The notes: a model not told the origin generated them from the letters alone. Positions 38,352 to 47,568 are shown, numbered from the stretch's first letter. The stretch: DNA of 64,000 nt from Enterococcus crotali (GCF_000633635.1 NZ_AYPQ01000001.1:424-64423); one strand, 5' to 3'. Made by a program: numbers and translations.

Positions 38352-38644
38352 GTAAAAGTCCGCTGGTTACTCGGACGGAATTACGGAGACGCAAAGAAGA
38401 AGCTGAAAAAGAAGCACAAAAAATATATGAACAAGAACAAAAAGAAGCTGATAAAGAGTACCGTAAAAAAGAAAAGGAAATATCTAATTTTTACCGTAAA
38501 GAGCATAAGAAGCAAAAAGAAATCACTAAATCGCGTTCAAATGAGCAGACAAAAATTCGTGAACGTAGCAATACGCTAACCAAAGCAATTATTGTTGTGG
38601 CTATTTTGTTGGCCATTGTAATATTTATAGTATTGAATTTATAG
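38348..38644 (+). CDS. small lysine/glutamate-rich membrane protein
   Basis: 98 aa. Residues 1-75 are a highly charged helix or coiled coil (RRRKEEAEKEAQKIYEQEQK...), and residues 77-97 form one C-terminal membrane helix (AIIVVAILLAIVIFIVLNL), so the bulk faces the cytoplasm. The ATG overlaps the nudF stop (ATGA) with AAGGAGG upstream, showing co-translation. I know no function; similar small proteins occupy this place in other enterococci as far as I recall. Confidence 0.8.
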   Translation: MSKSPLVTRTELRRRKEEAEKEAQKIYEQEQKEADKEYRKKEKEISNFYRKEHKKQKEITKSRSNEQTKIRERSNTLTKAIIVVAILLAIVIFIVLNL

Positions 38645-38660
38645 AAAAGAGGAAATTACA

Positions 38661-39353
38661 ATGAAAATCGGTATTATCGGTGCTATGGATCAAGAAGTAA
38701 AAATTTTAAAAGAAACATTATCTGATGCTAGATCTTGGGAAAGAGCTGGTGCGTTATTCATTTCAGGTTCTTTAGGACGTCATGAAGTCATCGTAGTCCG
38801 TTCTGGAATTGGTAAGGTTTTATCTGCTGTAACGACAACGTTATTGATTCACCAATACGGTGTTAATATGGTGATCAATACAGGATCTGCAGGTGGTATT
38901 GGAAAAGGTCTTGCTGTAGGTGATCTAGTGATAGCTGATAAATTAGCCTATTTCGATGTAGATGTTACAGGATTTGGCTATAAACCAGGTCAATTACCAG
39001 GCATGCCTTTGTATTATGAATCAAGTGACTATTTAAAATTAGAAATGAAAAAGGCGGCAGAAAGTACTGGTATGTCCATCCATCATGGGTTGATCGTAAC
39101 AGGAGATTCTTTTGTGAACGACAAGGAAAAAGTCAAGGAAATCATCAAAGATTTTCCAGAGGTACTCGCTTGCGAGATGGAAGGCGCGGCAATTGCTCAA
39201 GCAGCAGCACAATTCAATATTCCATTTCTCGTTGTTAGAGCAATTAGTGATACCGCTGATCACGAAGCTTCTCAAACCTTTGATGAGTTTATTGAAGAAG
39301 CCGGAGAAAAATCTGCAAAAATGGTGATTAATTTTGTGGAGCATCTTGTTTAA
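38661..39353 (+). CDS. mtnN: 5'-methylthioadenosine/S-adenosylhomocysteine nucleosidase
   Basis: 230 aa, full length. MKIGIIGAMDQEVKILKE is the typical start with the catalytic Glu, GSAGGI binds phosphate/ribose, and the active-site Asp is in VRAISDTAD near the C-terminus. It removes adenine from MTA and SAH, feeding the activated-methyl cycle and autoinducer-2 formation. AGAGGAAA precedes the ATG. It is 16 bp downstream of the small membrane-protein gene. Confidence 0.96.
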   Translation: MKIGIIGAMDQEVKILKETLSDARSWERAGALFISGSLGRHEVIVVRSGIGKVLSAVTTTLLIHQYGVNMVINTGSAGGIGKGLAVGDLVIADKLAYFDVDVTGFGYKPGQLPGMPLYYESSDYLKLEMKKAAESTGMSIHHGLIVTGDSFVNDKEKVKEIIKDFPEVLACEMEGAAIAQAAAQFNIPFLVVRAISDTADHEASQTFDEFIEEAGEKSAKMVINFVEHLV

Positions 39354-39384
39354 ACAAGCAGACTTTTAAAGTGGAGGTTCTAGA

Positions 39385-39932
39385 ATGAAAGCATTGATTT
39401 CAATCGATTATACAAATGATTTGTTGCAACAAATGGTGCGCTGACAACTGGCAGTGCCGGACAAGCCATCGAACAAGCTATTTTAGCTGTGACAGAAACA
39501 TTTAATAAAAATAAAGATTTTGTGGTTTATGCTATCGATCGCCATGAATCAAACGATCCCTATCATCCAGAAAACGCGCTATTTCCACCACATAATATTG
39601 CGGGTACGAATGGTCGTAAGCTTTACGGAAAACTTGCAGATATTTATCAGCAAACGCGAGAATATGAAACGGTTTATTGGATCGATAAACGTCATTATTC
39701 CGCTTTTAGCGGCACGGATCTAGATATTCGATTGCGAGAAAGAGGTATTACAGAACTCCATTTAGTTGGTGTTTGTACGGATATCTGTGTATTGCATACA
39801 GCAGTAGATGCTTATAATTTAGGGTATCAAATCATTATCCACAAGAATGCAGTGGCTAGCTTTGATCCAATCGGACATGAATGGGCACTAAAGCATTTTA
39901 AAGAAACACTGGGTGCAGAAATAGTTGAATAG
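39385..39932 (+). pseudogene. pncA: nicotinamidase (isochorismatase family), frameshifted near the start
   Basis: ATG 39385, with GGAGG upstream, opens MKALISIDYTND and then hits a stop at 39442. If one T is restored at the TTT of 39420-39422, the frame reads NDFVATNGALTTGSAGQAIE and continues to 39932 (about 182 aa). The catalytic Asp (SIDYTND), Lys (DKRHYSAF) and Cys (VGVCTDICVLHTA) are all present. It converts nicotinamide to nicotinate for NAD salvage. Only one base is missing, so sequencing error is likely. Confidence 0.9.
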
Positions 39933-39942
39933 TAGAATAAAT

Positions 39943-39990
39943 AAAGAAATAGTCGAAAAGTTATTGTGCTTTTCAACTATTTCTTTTTTT
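39943..39990 (+). terminator. terminator after pncA
   Basis: AAAGAAATAGTCGAAAAG pairs with CTTTTCAACTATTTCTTT (one mismatch) and is followed by further T. Confidence 0.85.
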
Positions 39991-40022
39991 GTGAGGAAAA
40001 GGATAAAAAAACGTCACTATCT

Positions 40023-40052
40023 TTGTATTAAATGGCAAGTCAAGACTATAAT
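40023..40052 (+). promoter_or_regulatory. promoter of the LtrA-like gene
   Basis: TTGTAT (40023-40028), an 18-bp spacer and a perfect TATAAT (40047-40052), 48 bp upstream of the start codon. Confidence 0.65.
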
Positions 40053-40099
40053 GAAAAAAGAAACGAAAATAACTTATCATTCAGAATGGAAGTGATCGA

Positions 40100-41200
40100 A
40101 TGCAGGTGCTAAAAAAAGAGGTTTCCGAGTTCGAACTGTTTTATGATCTGATTTTTGCGTATGCGATCAGTCGTGTTGCAGCAATCTTGTTTGTTGATGC
40201 AAATCAGATGCTCTCTTTCAAAAGTTTGGGAGAATTTTCAATGTTGACGCTGGTTTTTTGGACGATTTGGACATATCAAACGGTTTTTGCCAATCGATTT
40301 TCTATTAAAAACAAAATAAGTGCACTTTTTCTATTTTTTGATATGTTCTGGGTAATTATCTTGGCGCAAGCGATCAATGTTGATTTTGAAAAAACGCATT
40401 TTACTTTTGCAGGAGCAACATCAATTCTATTCTTCAGTATTGCGTTACAATATTACTTGAAAATGAGGAGTACTGAGGACCCTGTTGTCAAAAAAATGTG
40501 TTATCAGTTGGTCATAGTTTTATGTGCGAGTGGGGTGATCGGGTTTAGTACGATTTTACCGTGGGGAACTTATACTATCCGCTTTGTAGTATATGCTTTT
40601 TCTATCTTTATTCCGGCATTTTTTCCAATTGTTATGAAAAAAGCGTTAGCCGATTTTCCAACGAACTTTGGTCATTTGACTGAGCGTTATAATTTATTTA
40701 CCCTGTTACTATTTGGTGAAGCAGTGATCGCTGTTGCTAGTACAATTGTTTTTAATAAGATAAGTATTGGTAGCGTCTTCTTCTTTTTAGTCGTCATTGT
40801 GATGTTTCTCTTTTACAATACTATATACAAGTCAGGTATGGATCGGCACAAGGCTACAGCAGGATTGATCTTGATCCACTCTCATTATTTGATTTTTGTC
40901 GGTTTGGGTTTGTCGATTGTTTTATATGAAAATTATGTAAATAATGACATCCAGCCACTCTTTTTCGTACTATGTCTGGCTGCTAGTTTGATTTGTTTTT
41001 TAGGTGGAACCCTTGTTAATATGATTATTTATACTAAAAAAGAACATAATTATCTGCCTTTTATTAGTAAAAGTGTCTTGTATTTTGCTGGCTGGATTAT
41101 AGTAAGTTTACTGTTGCAGGATTTTATGGTACCATTTTTATTTGTTAATGTGGTATTTCTGTTATTTTTACTGTATAAAGTTAAGCAAGAACTTAAATAA
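40100..41200 (+). CDS. LtrA-family membrane protein (low temperature requirement A)
   Basis: 366 aa with about ten membrane helices. The N-terminal FELFYDLIFAYAISRVA and the central HLTERYNLFTLLLFGEAVIAV are the two conserved signatures of the LtrA family. The family name comes from a Listeria mutant with poor growth in the cold; the transported or bound molecule is unknown. Single-gene unit with its own promoter, followed by a repeat-associated terminator. Confidence 0.85.
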   Translation: MQVLKKEVSEFELFYDLIFAYAISRVAAILFVDANQMLSFKSLGEFSMLTLVFWTIWTYQTVFANRFSIKNKISALFLFFDMFWVIILAQAINVDFEKTHFTFAGATSILFFSIALQYYLKMRSTEDPVVKKMCYQLVIVLCASGVIGFSTILPWGTYTIRFVVYAFSIFIPAFFPIVMKKALADFPTNFGHLTERYNLFTLLLFGEAVIAVASTIVFNKISIGSVFFFLVVIVMFLFYNTIYKSGMDRHKATAGLILIHSHYLIFVGLGLSIVLYENYVNNDIQPLFFVLCLAASLICFLGGTLVNMIIYTKKEHNYLPFISKSVLYFAGWIIVSLLLQDFMVPFLFVNVVFLLFLLYKVKQELK

Positions 41201-41215
41201 TCAATAGGTGTAAAA

Positions 41216-41333
41216 TTAAAGCTGAGATAAGATGGTTGCTTCTGAAAGAGTTGTCTTCTCAGCGCCTTTTATTCGGTTTGAAAGCTCGAAACAAAACTGA
41301 TTTTTTTAGTTTTGTTTCAGGCTTTTTTTGATT
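41216..41333 (+). repeat. partial structured intergenic repeat (copy D) with terminator
   Basis: GCTGAGA (41221-41227) can pair with TCTCAGC (41257-41263). GGTTGCTTCTGA and TTTATTCGG-TTGAAAGC match the 3' half of copies B and C. It ends in a strong terminator: GAAACAAAACT (41288-41298) with AGTTTTGTTTC (41308-41318), enclosed by AGC/GCT, then seven T. Confidence 0.65.
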
Positions 41334-41418
41334 TAAGAAATAGTTAATAAATGGTTAAGAGATCAATTAAGAGATGCCTGATATAGTTAAGATGTTGAAT
41401 GAAATGGAGCGAGTAATG

Positions 41419-42345
41419 ATGAGTGAAACAGTATTGGCTTTAAAAAATGTGAGGAAAAATTTTGGTAAAGAAGAGGTTCTTAAAGGTGTTTCTATGGAAG
41501 TTAAAAAAGGGGATATATATGGTTTGGTTGGAAGAAATGGTTCAGGCAAAACAACAATCATGAAATTGGTTGCAGGTTTATCTGAACAAACATCTGGTGA
41601 AATTGTCCTTTTAGGCAAAACAAAACAATCAGGAGAGTATAACAAGGTCTTACAACGAATGGGTTCAATGATTGAAGAACCAACTGCTTTCAATAATTTG
41701 ACCGCCTACGATAATATGAAAATCACGTGTATTCAAAATGGAATTCATGATTTAGTGGTTATTGAAGAAATGTTAGCCTTTGTAAACTTGGCCGACATGA
41801 AGAATAAAAAATTTAAACACTTTTCATTAGGAATGAAGCAACGTTTAGGGATTGCAATGGCCTTAGTCAACAATCCTGACTTTCTTATTTTAGATGAGCC
41901 AATCAATGGCTTAGATCCAATTGCGATAATTGAATTTAGAGAGATTATTGAACGAACCAATCGTGAGAAAAATACTACGATTTTGATTTCAAGCCATATT
42001 TTAACTGAACTTTATCATGTATCTACTCGATTTGGTTTTATTCATAATGGGCAAATAATCCAAGAAATAGCGAAATCAAAATTTGAGACTTCTAATACAG
42101 AAGCGATTGTTGTAAAAGTGGCAGATGTCAATAGAGCGGCTGTTGTATTGAGAGAACGAATCGGTGACCAATTCGAAGTAGTGCAGCAAGATGAAATTCA
42201 TATTTTTTCTAAAGATTTACTAGTTAGAGAAATTAACTTGTTACTCGTAGTAAATGGTGTGATGGTAGATTTCATAGGAAAAAAAGAAAATAGTTTAGAA
42301 AGTTATTACACAAATCTCGTGAGTAATATGAAGGAGAAAAGCTAA
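41419..42345 (+). CDS. ABC transporter ATP-binding protein (BcrA/peptide-exporter type)
   Basis: About 308 aa from ATG 41419 (ATG 41416 also possible), after GGAG. Walker A is GRNGSGKTT, the signature is HFSLGMKQRLGIA and Walker B is FLILDEPINGLDP. The C-terminal ~80 residues are the extension common to bacitracin/lantibiotic-type exporters. It overlaps the permease gene by one base. The closest functional guess is export of, or immunity to, a peptide or cell-wall antibiotic. A divergent-facing OmpR-type two-component system lies 3.3 kb downstream. Confidence 0.88.
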   Translation: MSETVLALKNVRKNFGKEEVLKGVSMEVKKGDIYGLVGRNGSGKTTIMKLVAGLSEQTSGEIVLLGKTKQSGEYNKVLQRMGSMIEEPTAFNNLTAYDNMKITCIQNGIHDLVVIEEMLAFVNLADMKNKKFKHFSLGMKQRLGIAMALVNNPDFLILDEPINGLDPIAIIEFREIIERTNREKNTTILISSHILTELYHVSTRFGFIHNGQIIQEIAKSKFETSNTEAIVVKVADVNRAAVVLRERIGDQFEVVQQDEIHIFSKDLLVREINLLLVVNGVMVDFIGKKENSLESYYTNLVSNMKEKS

Positions 42346-43118
42346 TGTTACGTTTGATACAAGCCGATTTTTACCGATTATTTCATTCAAAAAGTTTTTA
42401 TGTTATTCTTTTAGCTATTTTTGGGATGGCAAGTATAGTACTTAGTTTTCATTTTTTTCCTGCAATTGGTCCGAATGAAGCAACATACAAGTTGGTATTA
42501 AAAATGAAGAATGAGGCATGGAACACAAAGGTTGCATTTCAAGGAGCACTCGCTACGTATCCTTTTTTAATTTACTTGTTTATCAGTTTTTTTATTATGA
42601 GTTCTGGTTACGAATTTTCCCAGAAATGTTATAAAAATACCTTAACTTCTGGAGTTAGTCGTGCCACATTTTGTATCGCTAAAAATACTGTGCAATGGTT
42701 GATGGTTACACTTGGTACAGCGATTTATTTTGGATTGATCTTTATTTTCTCTTACTTTAAATATGGTATGACAGATAGTGATAGTGGATCATTAGTCAAT
42801 GATATGCTCTATGCAGGTTTTTGTTTGGCCCTTGGTATTAGTTTTATTTTGAGCTTAGCTAATATTATATTAATCATTACTACAAGCAATGTGGCAGCAA
42901 CTGTTTTTATCGCCGTATCTCCTTTACTGATCCCAATGATCAGGCTAAATACTGGCTGGAACTGGGTAGTATATTTTGATTTTGTCACTCTTGCACAGTC
43001 TATGGCATTTTATGAACTTTTCGGAAAAGCGCTATTTCCTTATATAGTGGTATATATAGTGCTTATTATTTGCTCAACGACAATTAGCATAAGTGTTATT
43101 AAGAGAAAGGAATTATAG
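42345..43118 (+). CDS. ABC transporter permease (ABC-2 type)
   Basis: 257 aa with six membrane helices and the MLRLIQADFYRLFHSKSFYVILL start typical of lantibiotic-immunity/BcrB-like permeases. The stop of the ATPase gene overlaps this ATG. It forms the membrane channel for the preceding ATPase. Confidence 0.85.
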   Translation: MLRLIQADFYRLFHSKSFYVILLAIFGMASIVLSFHFFPAIGPNEATYKLVLKMKNEAWNTKVAFQGALATYPFLIYLFISFFIMSSGYEFSQKCYKNTLTSGVSRATFCIAKNTVQWLMVTLGTAIYFGLIFIFSYFKYGMTDSDSGSLVNDMLYAGFCLALGISFILSLANIILIITTSNVAATVFIAVSPLLIPMIRLNTGWNWVVYFDFVTLAQSMAFYELFGKALFPYIVVYIVLIICSTTISISVIKRKEL

Positions 43119-43202
43119 TTTAATGGTTGCTAAGGCTATCCAAAAAAATCGGAAGATAAAAACCTTAAATAACAGGTAAGGTATGAGTGGAATGGCAATA
43201 AC

Positions 43203-43484
43203 ATGAATAATAACGAGATAGATTTCGCAAAAGTCATCAAGTATATCGATGAACGATATTCAGAGATCGATTTAAAGGAACAAAACCTGTCAACGGCATT
43301 TGAACAAAAAAACATCTTAAATAGTGACGTAGAAATCAGTCAGTTTTTGATTTATTTAGGCTACTCTGAAGAAGGCGTCACGTATTATTTTGAACATGAT
43401 ATGGCCGCAGATATTTATTATGAAGTGTTTATGATCTTGTCTAGGTGGGACTTAATAAATTACTTGAATACAGAGGAACTATAG
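43203..43484 (+). CDS. small acidic hypothetical protein
   Basis: 93 aa, acidic, soluble and predicted helical (IDFAKVIKYIDERYSEIDL ... YYEVFMILSRWDLINYLN). It has no cysteines or recognised domain. It lies between the ABC permease and the serine hydrolase genes on the same strand and may be part of that unit. GGAATGGCAATAAC before the ATG is a weak ribosome site. Confidence 0.6.
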   Translation: MNNNEIDFAKVIKYIDERYSEIDLKEQNLSTAFEQKNILNSDVEISQFLIYLGYSEEGVTYYFEHDMAADIYYEVFMILSRWDLINYLNTEEL

Positions 43485-43539
43485 CGAGCAATTTAGAACA
43501 GATAAAAGGTTAAATAGTGAAAGTTATAGAGGTGGAAAA

Positions 43540-45420
43540 ATGAAAAGATTAATGACAATTATGGGTATGTTAGTGTTGTTTTTACAATCAGGTTTAGTAG
43601 TCTATGCACAAGAAAATCAGAAAGAAGCAAGTGCAGATGAAACAATTGAAAAACAAGTGGATCAAATCATGGAGAAATATATTGGTAAAGAAATTCCCGG
43701 CGCGTCAATTGGAATCGTCAAAGATGGGAAAGTCATTTTAACGAAAGGCTATGGTGTCTCAGATATTGAGAAAAAAACCCCCGTTAATGGAGATACAACA
43801 GTTTTTGAAACGGCATCTGTTACGAAGGTTTTTACTTGGAGTATGCTCATGAAGCTTGCAGAAGAAGGGAAAGTCAAGCTAGATGCAGATATTCAGGAGT
43901 ACTTGCCAAAAGGAACGCTGAACCTAGCCTTTGACAAAAAAATTACAATCTTAGATTTGATGAATCATACAGCTGGATTTGAAGAAAAACTTGAAGGTAT
44001 GGACTTAAAAAATAAAAATCAATTAAAACCATTAAAAGAAACCATAACGAAGGAAAATCAACCAAAACAAGTCTACGAACCGGGAACAGTTACATCGTAT
44101 TCCAATTATGGTGCTAACTTGGCTGGCTATATTATTGAACAAGTGACAGGTCAAGAGTATATGAAGTATATGAATCAAACGGTATTAAAACCGCTTCAGA
44201 TGAATTATTCAACGTTTTCTATGATTTATGATGATCAGCCTCTAATAAAAGACAATAAAAGCTCAGGTTATTTATATGATGGTTCAAAATTTGAGAAAAT
44301 GAACGTTGATCTTACGAATGATTTTCCAGCGGGTTCACTAAAATCGACAGCAACAGATATGACGCATGTTATGTTGGCTCTGTTGAATGATGGAGGAAAA
44401 ACGCCCTATAATTTCTTTGAGCAAAAGGAAACGTCAAAACAGATGCAAGCACATTCTTATGGAATAGTACCAGGTGCACTAGGTAATGCTCATGGTTTTT
44501 GGGAAGAGGAAGTAGGCGGGAAACGCATCATCCAGCATGGTGGAAACTCAGGTGGTTTTTCTTCACAATTAAATTTAGTTCCAGAAGAGGGACTGGGGTA
44601 TATCCTATTAACGAATCTTAATAATGAGGCAACAGGCATTCGAAATGAGTTAAATACATTATTAGTGGGCAATGAAAAGATAACTTTCGATTTACCATTG
44701 AAAAAAAGTTCAAATGATCAAAAAGTAGCAGGACGCTATCGAATGGCAAGACAACCCGTTTCAACTTTGGGGAAAGTAGCCTATATCATTGCAGATTTTG
44801 ATATGGTCGTAAAAGCAAATAAAGAAGGTGGCATCAATGTCACATCACCTCAATCGAAAAAAGGCATTTATTATGTGGAAGTCAAGCCAGGTATCTATCA
44901 AAAAATTCAAAAGGGCTCCAAGGATAAATACCTGTATTTTAAACTAAATGACAAAGGGCAAGTTCTTACCGCTGGCAATGGTATGACGACTGACTCATTA
45001 CCAGTATCTTTTCTGGATACACAATTATTTAACTTTATTACCTTTGGTGTTTCCTTTGCAGCTTTTTTAGGGTCGTTGATTTATCTGTCAGTTAAGTTTG
45101 TCAAACAAAAACGTAGAAAGAAAGTTGCTGGATGGTCAAGAAACTACACTGTACTTGCAGTCTTTTCAACAGTTGGGTTACTTGTGATGATTACAGCTGT
45201 TGTGATGATATTTAAATATGCATCGAATCTTTCGATTGTCTTTTCTTCAATGCAACCGTTATATTATATAAATTGTTTATTACCACTCTTTACCATTGGG
45301 ATGATCATTTGGCTAGCTAGGACTTGGCGTAAAAATGAAACAAAATGGCTGACGATTTTCTTGATTCTAATCGGTTTAATCACTACTCTACAATTTTATA
45401 ATGTCCATTTATTCTTTTAA
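43540..45420 (+). CDS. class C beta-lactamase-like serine hydrolase with C-terminal membrane domain
   Basis: 626 aa. A signal peptide or membrane anchor covers residues 1-23. The penicillin-binding fold shows Ser-Val-Thr-Lys at 93-96, Tyr-Ser-Asn (VTSYSNYG) and His-Gly-Gly (QHGGNSGG). The last ~150 residues contain four membrane helices. Family members are D-amino-peptidases, esterases or beta-lactam-insensitive PBP-like proteins and often sit beside peptide-antibiotic ABC exporters. The active-site triad is complete, so it should be active outside the membrane. GAGGTGG precedes the ATG. Confidence 0.85.
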   Translation: MKRLMTIMGMLVLFLQSGLVVYAQENQKEASADETIEKQVDQIMEKYIGKEIPGASIGIVKDGKVILTKGYGVSDIEKKTPVNGDTTVFETASVTKVFTWSMLMKLAEEGKVKLDADIQEYLPKGTLNLAFDKKITILDLMNHTAGFEEKLEGMDLKNKNQLKPLKETITKENQPKQVYEPGTVTSYSNYGANLAGYIIEQVTGQEYMKYMNQTVLKPLQMNYSTFSMIYDDQPLIKDNKSSGYLYDGSKFEKMNVDLTNDFPAGSLKSTATDMTHVMLALLNDGGKTPYNFFEQKETSKQMQAHSYGIVPGALGNAHGFWEEEVGGKRIIQHGGNSGGFSSQLNLVPEEGLGYILLTNLNNEATGIRNELNTLLVGNEKITFDLPLKKSSNDQKVAGRYRMARQPVSTLGKVAYIIADFDMVVKANKEGGINVTSPQSKKGIYYVEVKPGIYQKIQKGSKDKYLYFKLNDKGQVLTAGNGMTTDSLPVSFLDTQLFNFITFGVSFAAFLGSLIYLSVKFVKQKRRKKVAGWSRNYTVLAVFSTVGLLVMITAVVMIFKYASNLSIVFSSMQPLYYINCLLPLFTIGMIIWLARTWRKNETKWLTIFLILIGLITTLQFYNVHLFF

Positions 45421-45652
45421 AGAGGTCAAATCTTACTAGTAAAACGAGTGTTAATTTTAACTTAAATTGAACTTTAGAGATTATAGTGAGTTAGCAATGA
45501 TGAAGCTGTATATTGCTCCTAATAAAATTTATTATCAGTCTATCCTTGGATCTGGTAGTGCAGTTTTGGATCACATTATCTCCACCATACTCAATCAAAA
45601 ACAATCGCAGATAACTTAAAAAAATTTATGAACGAAAAATAAATAAGTATAA
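45421..45652. other. gap between hydrolase and sensor kinase genes
   Basis: No known feature. A 40-codon frame (ATG 45497 to TAA 45619) with a weak ribosome site encodes MMKLYIAPNKIYYQSILGSG and more; I do not recognise it and it could be a gene remnant. Confidence 0.3.
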
Positions 45653-45705
45653 AAAAATCAAGCCGGTTTTTGATATATTCTATCAAAACTGTGCTTGATT
45701 TTCTT
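45653..45705. terminator. bidirectional terminator
   Basis: AAAATCAAGC and GCTTGATTTT flank inner arms TTTTGATA/TATCAAAA. T-runs exist on both strands. It separates the convergent hydrolase and kinase genes. Confidence 0.8.
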
Positions 45706-46614
45706 TTATAGCCCAAACGATTTTTCTGAATGGTTTTTTAAGGTCAAAACTAAGTGAAACTCATTGTTCTCTGCATGCAACGTAACCTCGCTATGGAGTA
45801 AACTTGCCAACTCTTTAATAATACTTAAACCTAACCCCGTACTCTTATTCGATCTTGATAAATCTTCTGTGAAAAAACGGTCAAAGAAAATTTGGACATT
45901 TTCTACTGGCTTTAATAAACCATTAGAAAATCTAATTTGAATATCATCCCCATTATTTTCTAATACAATATGGGCATAATCTTTGCCGTGTTTTAGGATA
46001 TTACCTAAAATGTTTTGAATCAATCGTTGGAACACTGAAACATCTAAGAGTAGTTTTTGGTGTTCTTGAATTTGTAAGTCTAAATGGATTTGCTGTTTTT
46101 CAAATTCTTCGTAATAAGTAAAAAGATTCTCTTGTAAAAATTCAGATACATCGACGATTTCCAGATTTAATTTGATTGTTTTTTCTTGAATCAAATTATA
46201 CTCCATTAAATAACTCAAATAATGAGAGATATCCATTAAACTAGTGTCGATTTTTCCTAAGATTTCTTTATGTTCTTCTCTTTCAATTTCTTTTAAAAGA
46301 AGCTGTGTGTAGCCAGATGAAACGGTTAGAGGCGTTTTTAAATCATGTGTTAAATTTGTTAGGATCTTTTGGACCTCTTTTTCCTTTTGCCGTTGTTGTT
46401 GATAAAATGATTTGTTTTTCTTAATTAGAAGATTGTTTTTAGATAGTAAATGTTTAATCAGTTTATTTTTTGAAGTAGAGGTCAGCTCTGCGTTTGTTTC
46501 ATGTTCAGTGATATAGGTCAGCTGGTTAACAATGTGTCGTAGTTCATTTAAAATGAAAATAAAATAACCGCTCACTACTAAAAAAAGTAATGCAAATAAT
46601 AATGTCCACTTCAT
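45706..46614 (-). CDS. sensor histidine kinase
   Basis: 302 aa from ATG 46614, preceded by AAAGGAGG; a longer frame to 46677 would overlap the regulator gene. One N-terminal membrane helix (about 4-24) is followed directly by a cytoplasmic helix, without an extracellular sensor loop. This fits kinases that sense within the membrane or through a transporter. The H-box is NLTHDLKTPLTVSSGY, the N-box QNILGNILKHGKDY, and STGLGLSIIKEL is the G-box. The response regulator gene lies 4 bp upstream in the same operon. Confidence 0.9.
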   Translation of the reverse strand: MKWTLLFALLFLVVSGYFIFILNELRHIVNQLTYITEHETNAELTSTSKNKLIKHLLSKNNLLIKKNKSFYQQQRQKEKEVQKILTNLTHDLKTPLTVSSGYTQLLLKEIEREEHKEILGKIDTSLMDISHYLSYLMEYNLIQEKTIKLNLEIVDVSEFLQENLFTYYEEFEKQQIHLDLQIQEHQKLLLDVSVFQRLIQNILGNILKHGKDYAHIVLENNGDDIQIRFSNGLLKPVENVQIFFDRFFTEDLSRSNKSTGLGLSIIKELASLLHSEVTLHAENNEFHLVLTLKNHSEKSFGL

Positions 46615-46618
46615 CGAA

Positions 46619-47296
46619 TCAATCCTCCTTTGATAGGCGAATACCGGTGCCCCAGATCGTTTCGATGTATTCTTCATTAGGATCTAATTCTTTCAATTTT
46701 TTTCTGAGGGAACTAATATGGACATTTACAGTATTTTCCCCGCCAATATAAGCATCATGCCAGATAGCTTCATATAAATTAGCTTTAGAGTAGATCTTAT
46801 TTGGATGCCGCAATAATAACTCTAATAGTTGAAATTCTTTATTAGAAATCGTCAAAGTATTTTCATTGATGAGTGCTTCAGAGTATTCAGTATCTAATCT
46901 TAAATTTTTATGTATGAGGAGTTGTTTTTCTTTTATAGAAGTCTGATGTGTGTGGATCTCGATCCTTGCTTCTAATTCTTCGATATGAAAAGGTTTCGTC
47001 ACGTAATCATTGGCGCCATTACGCAATAACTCGACCGTTTTTTCTTTAGTATCGATGGCTGTAAGAATGATGATCGGAACATCGGATGTCTTTCTGATAG
47101 TCTGCAGCACACTTTCTCCAGTAACACCAGGGAGCATCAAATCAAGCAAAATCAAATCATAAGAATGGCTGAGGGCTTCCAAAATCCCTTCTGTACCTGA
47201 TTGTTTTACAGATAGTTTGTATTTGTCCTTAAATAAAAGACGAACTAAGTCACAAATATTTTGATCATCTTCGATCAGTAAGATTTTTTTCATCAA
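46619..47296 (-). CDS. OmpR-family response regulator
   Basis: 225 aa. The receiver domain has the acidic pocket LIEDDQN, the phospho-acceptor Asp in LILLDLMLPG (about residue 53) and the conserved Lys in YVTKPF. A winged-helix effector domain follows (EFQLLELLLRHPNKIYSKANL, VNVHISSLRKKL). It forms a pair with the adjacent kinase. The neighbouring ABC transporter and serine hydrolase are natural target candidates, as in the Bacillus ycbLMN arrangement; that link is inferred. Confidence 0.93.
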   Translation of the reverse strand: MMKKILLIEDDQNICDLVRLLFKDKYKLSVKQSGTEGILEALSHSYDLILLDLMLPGVTGESVLQTIRKTSDVPIIILTAIDTKEKTVELLRNGANDYVTKPFHIEELEARIEIHTHQTSIKEKQLLIHKNLRLDTEYSEALINENTLTISNKEFQLLELLLRHPNKIYSKANLYEAIWHDAYIGGENTVNVHISSLRKKLKELDPNEEYIETIWGTGIRLSKED

Positions 47297-47298
47297 GT

Positions 47299-47568
47299 TT
47301 ATTTCTTTCCCCCTTTCTCTTTTAAATAAGCAATTTTATGTTTTCTCGTTAATTTTTTAAATGCATACTCTGCTTTGGTTGCTTCACTGCGGCTGCTAAA
47401 TTTCTCAATATGGATCATTTTTGCAGGTAAGCGGGAGGGAAGCCGCGTATACTTTGCTCCAGTCCCACTGTTGTGTTCTTTTAAACGCCTTTTTGGATCT
47501 GTTGTGTAGCCACCATAAAAGGTGTTGTCTTTACAATAAAGAACGTAAAAATAATGATCATTCTCCAT
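47299..47568 (-). CDS. GIY-YIG endonuclease-family protein
   Basis: 89 aa. A single GIY-YIG domain is visible as YVLYCKDNTFYGGYTTDPKRRLKEHN, with KYTRLPSRLPAKMIH and the catalytic-type Glu in EATKAEYAFKKL. The role of this small YhbQ/YazA-like group in cells is uncertain. It overlaps trmN6 by 11 bp and sits just before the two-component genes; the trmN6-yazA pairing is conserved in Firmicutes. Confidence 0.92.
   Translation of the reverse strand: MENDHYFYVLYCKDNTFYGGYTTDPKRRLKEHNSGTGAKYTRLPSRLPAKMIHIEKFSSRSEATKAEYAFKKLTRKHKIAYLKEKGGKK

Noticed and set aside
45497-45619. 40-codon frame before the kinase terminator
   Set aside because: Weak ribosome site, no known relatives and no promoter; noted only as a gap feature.
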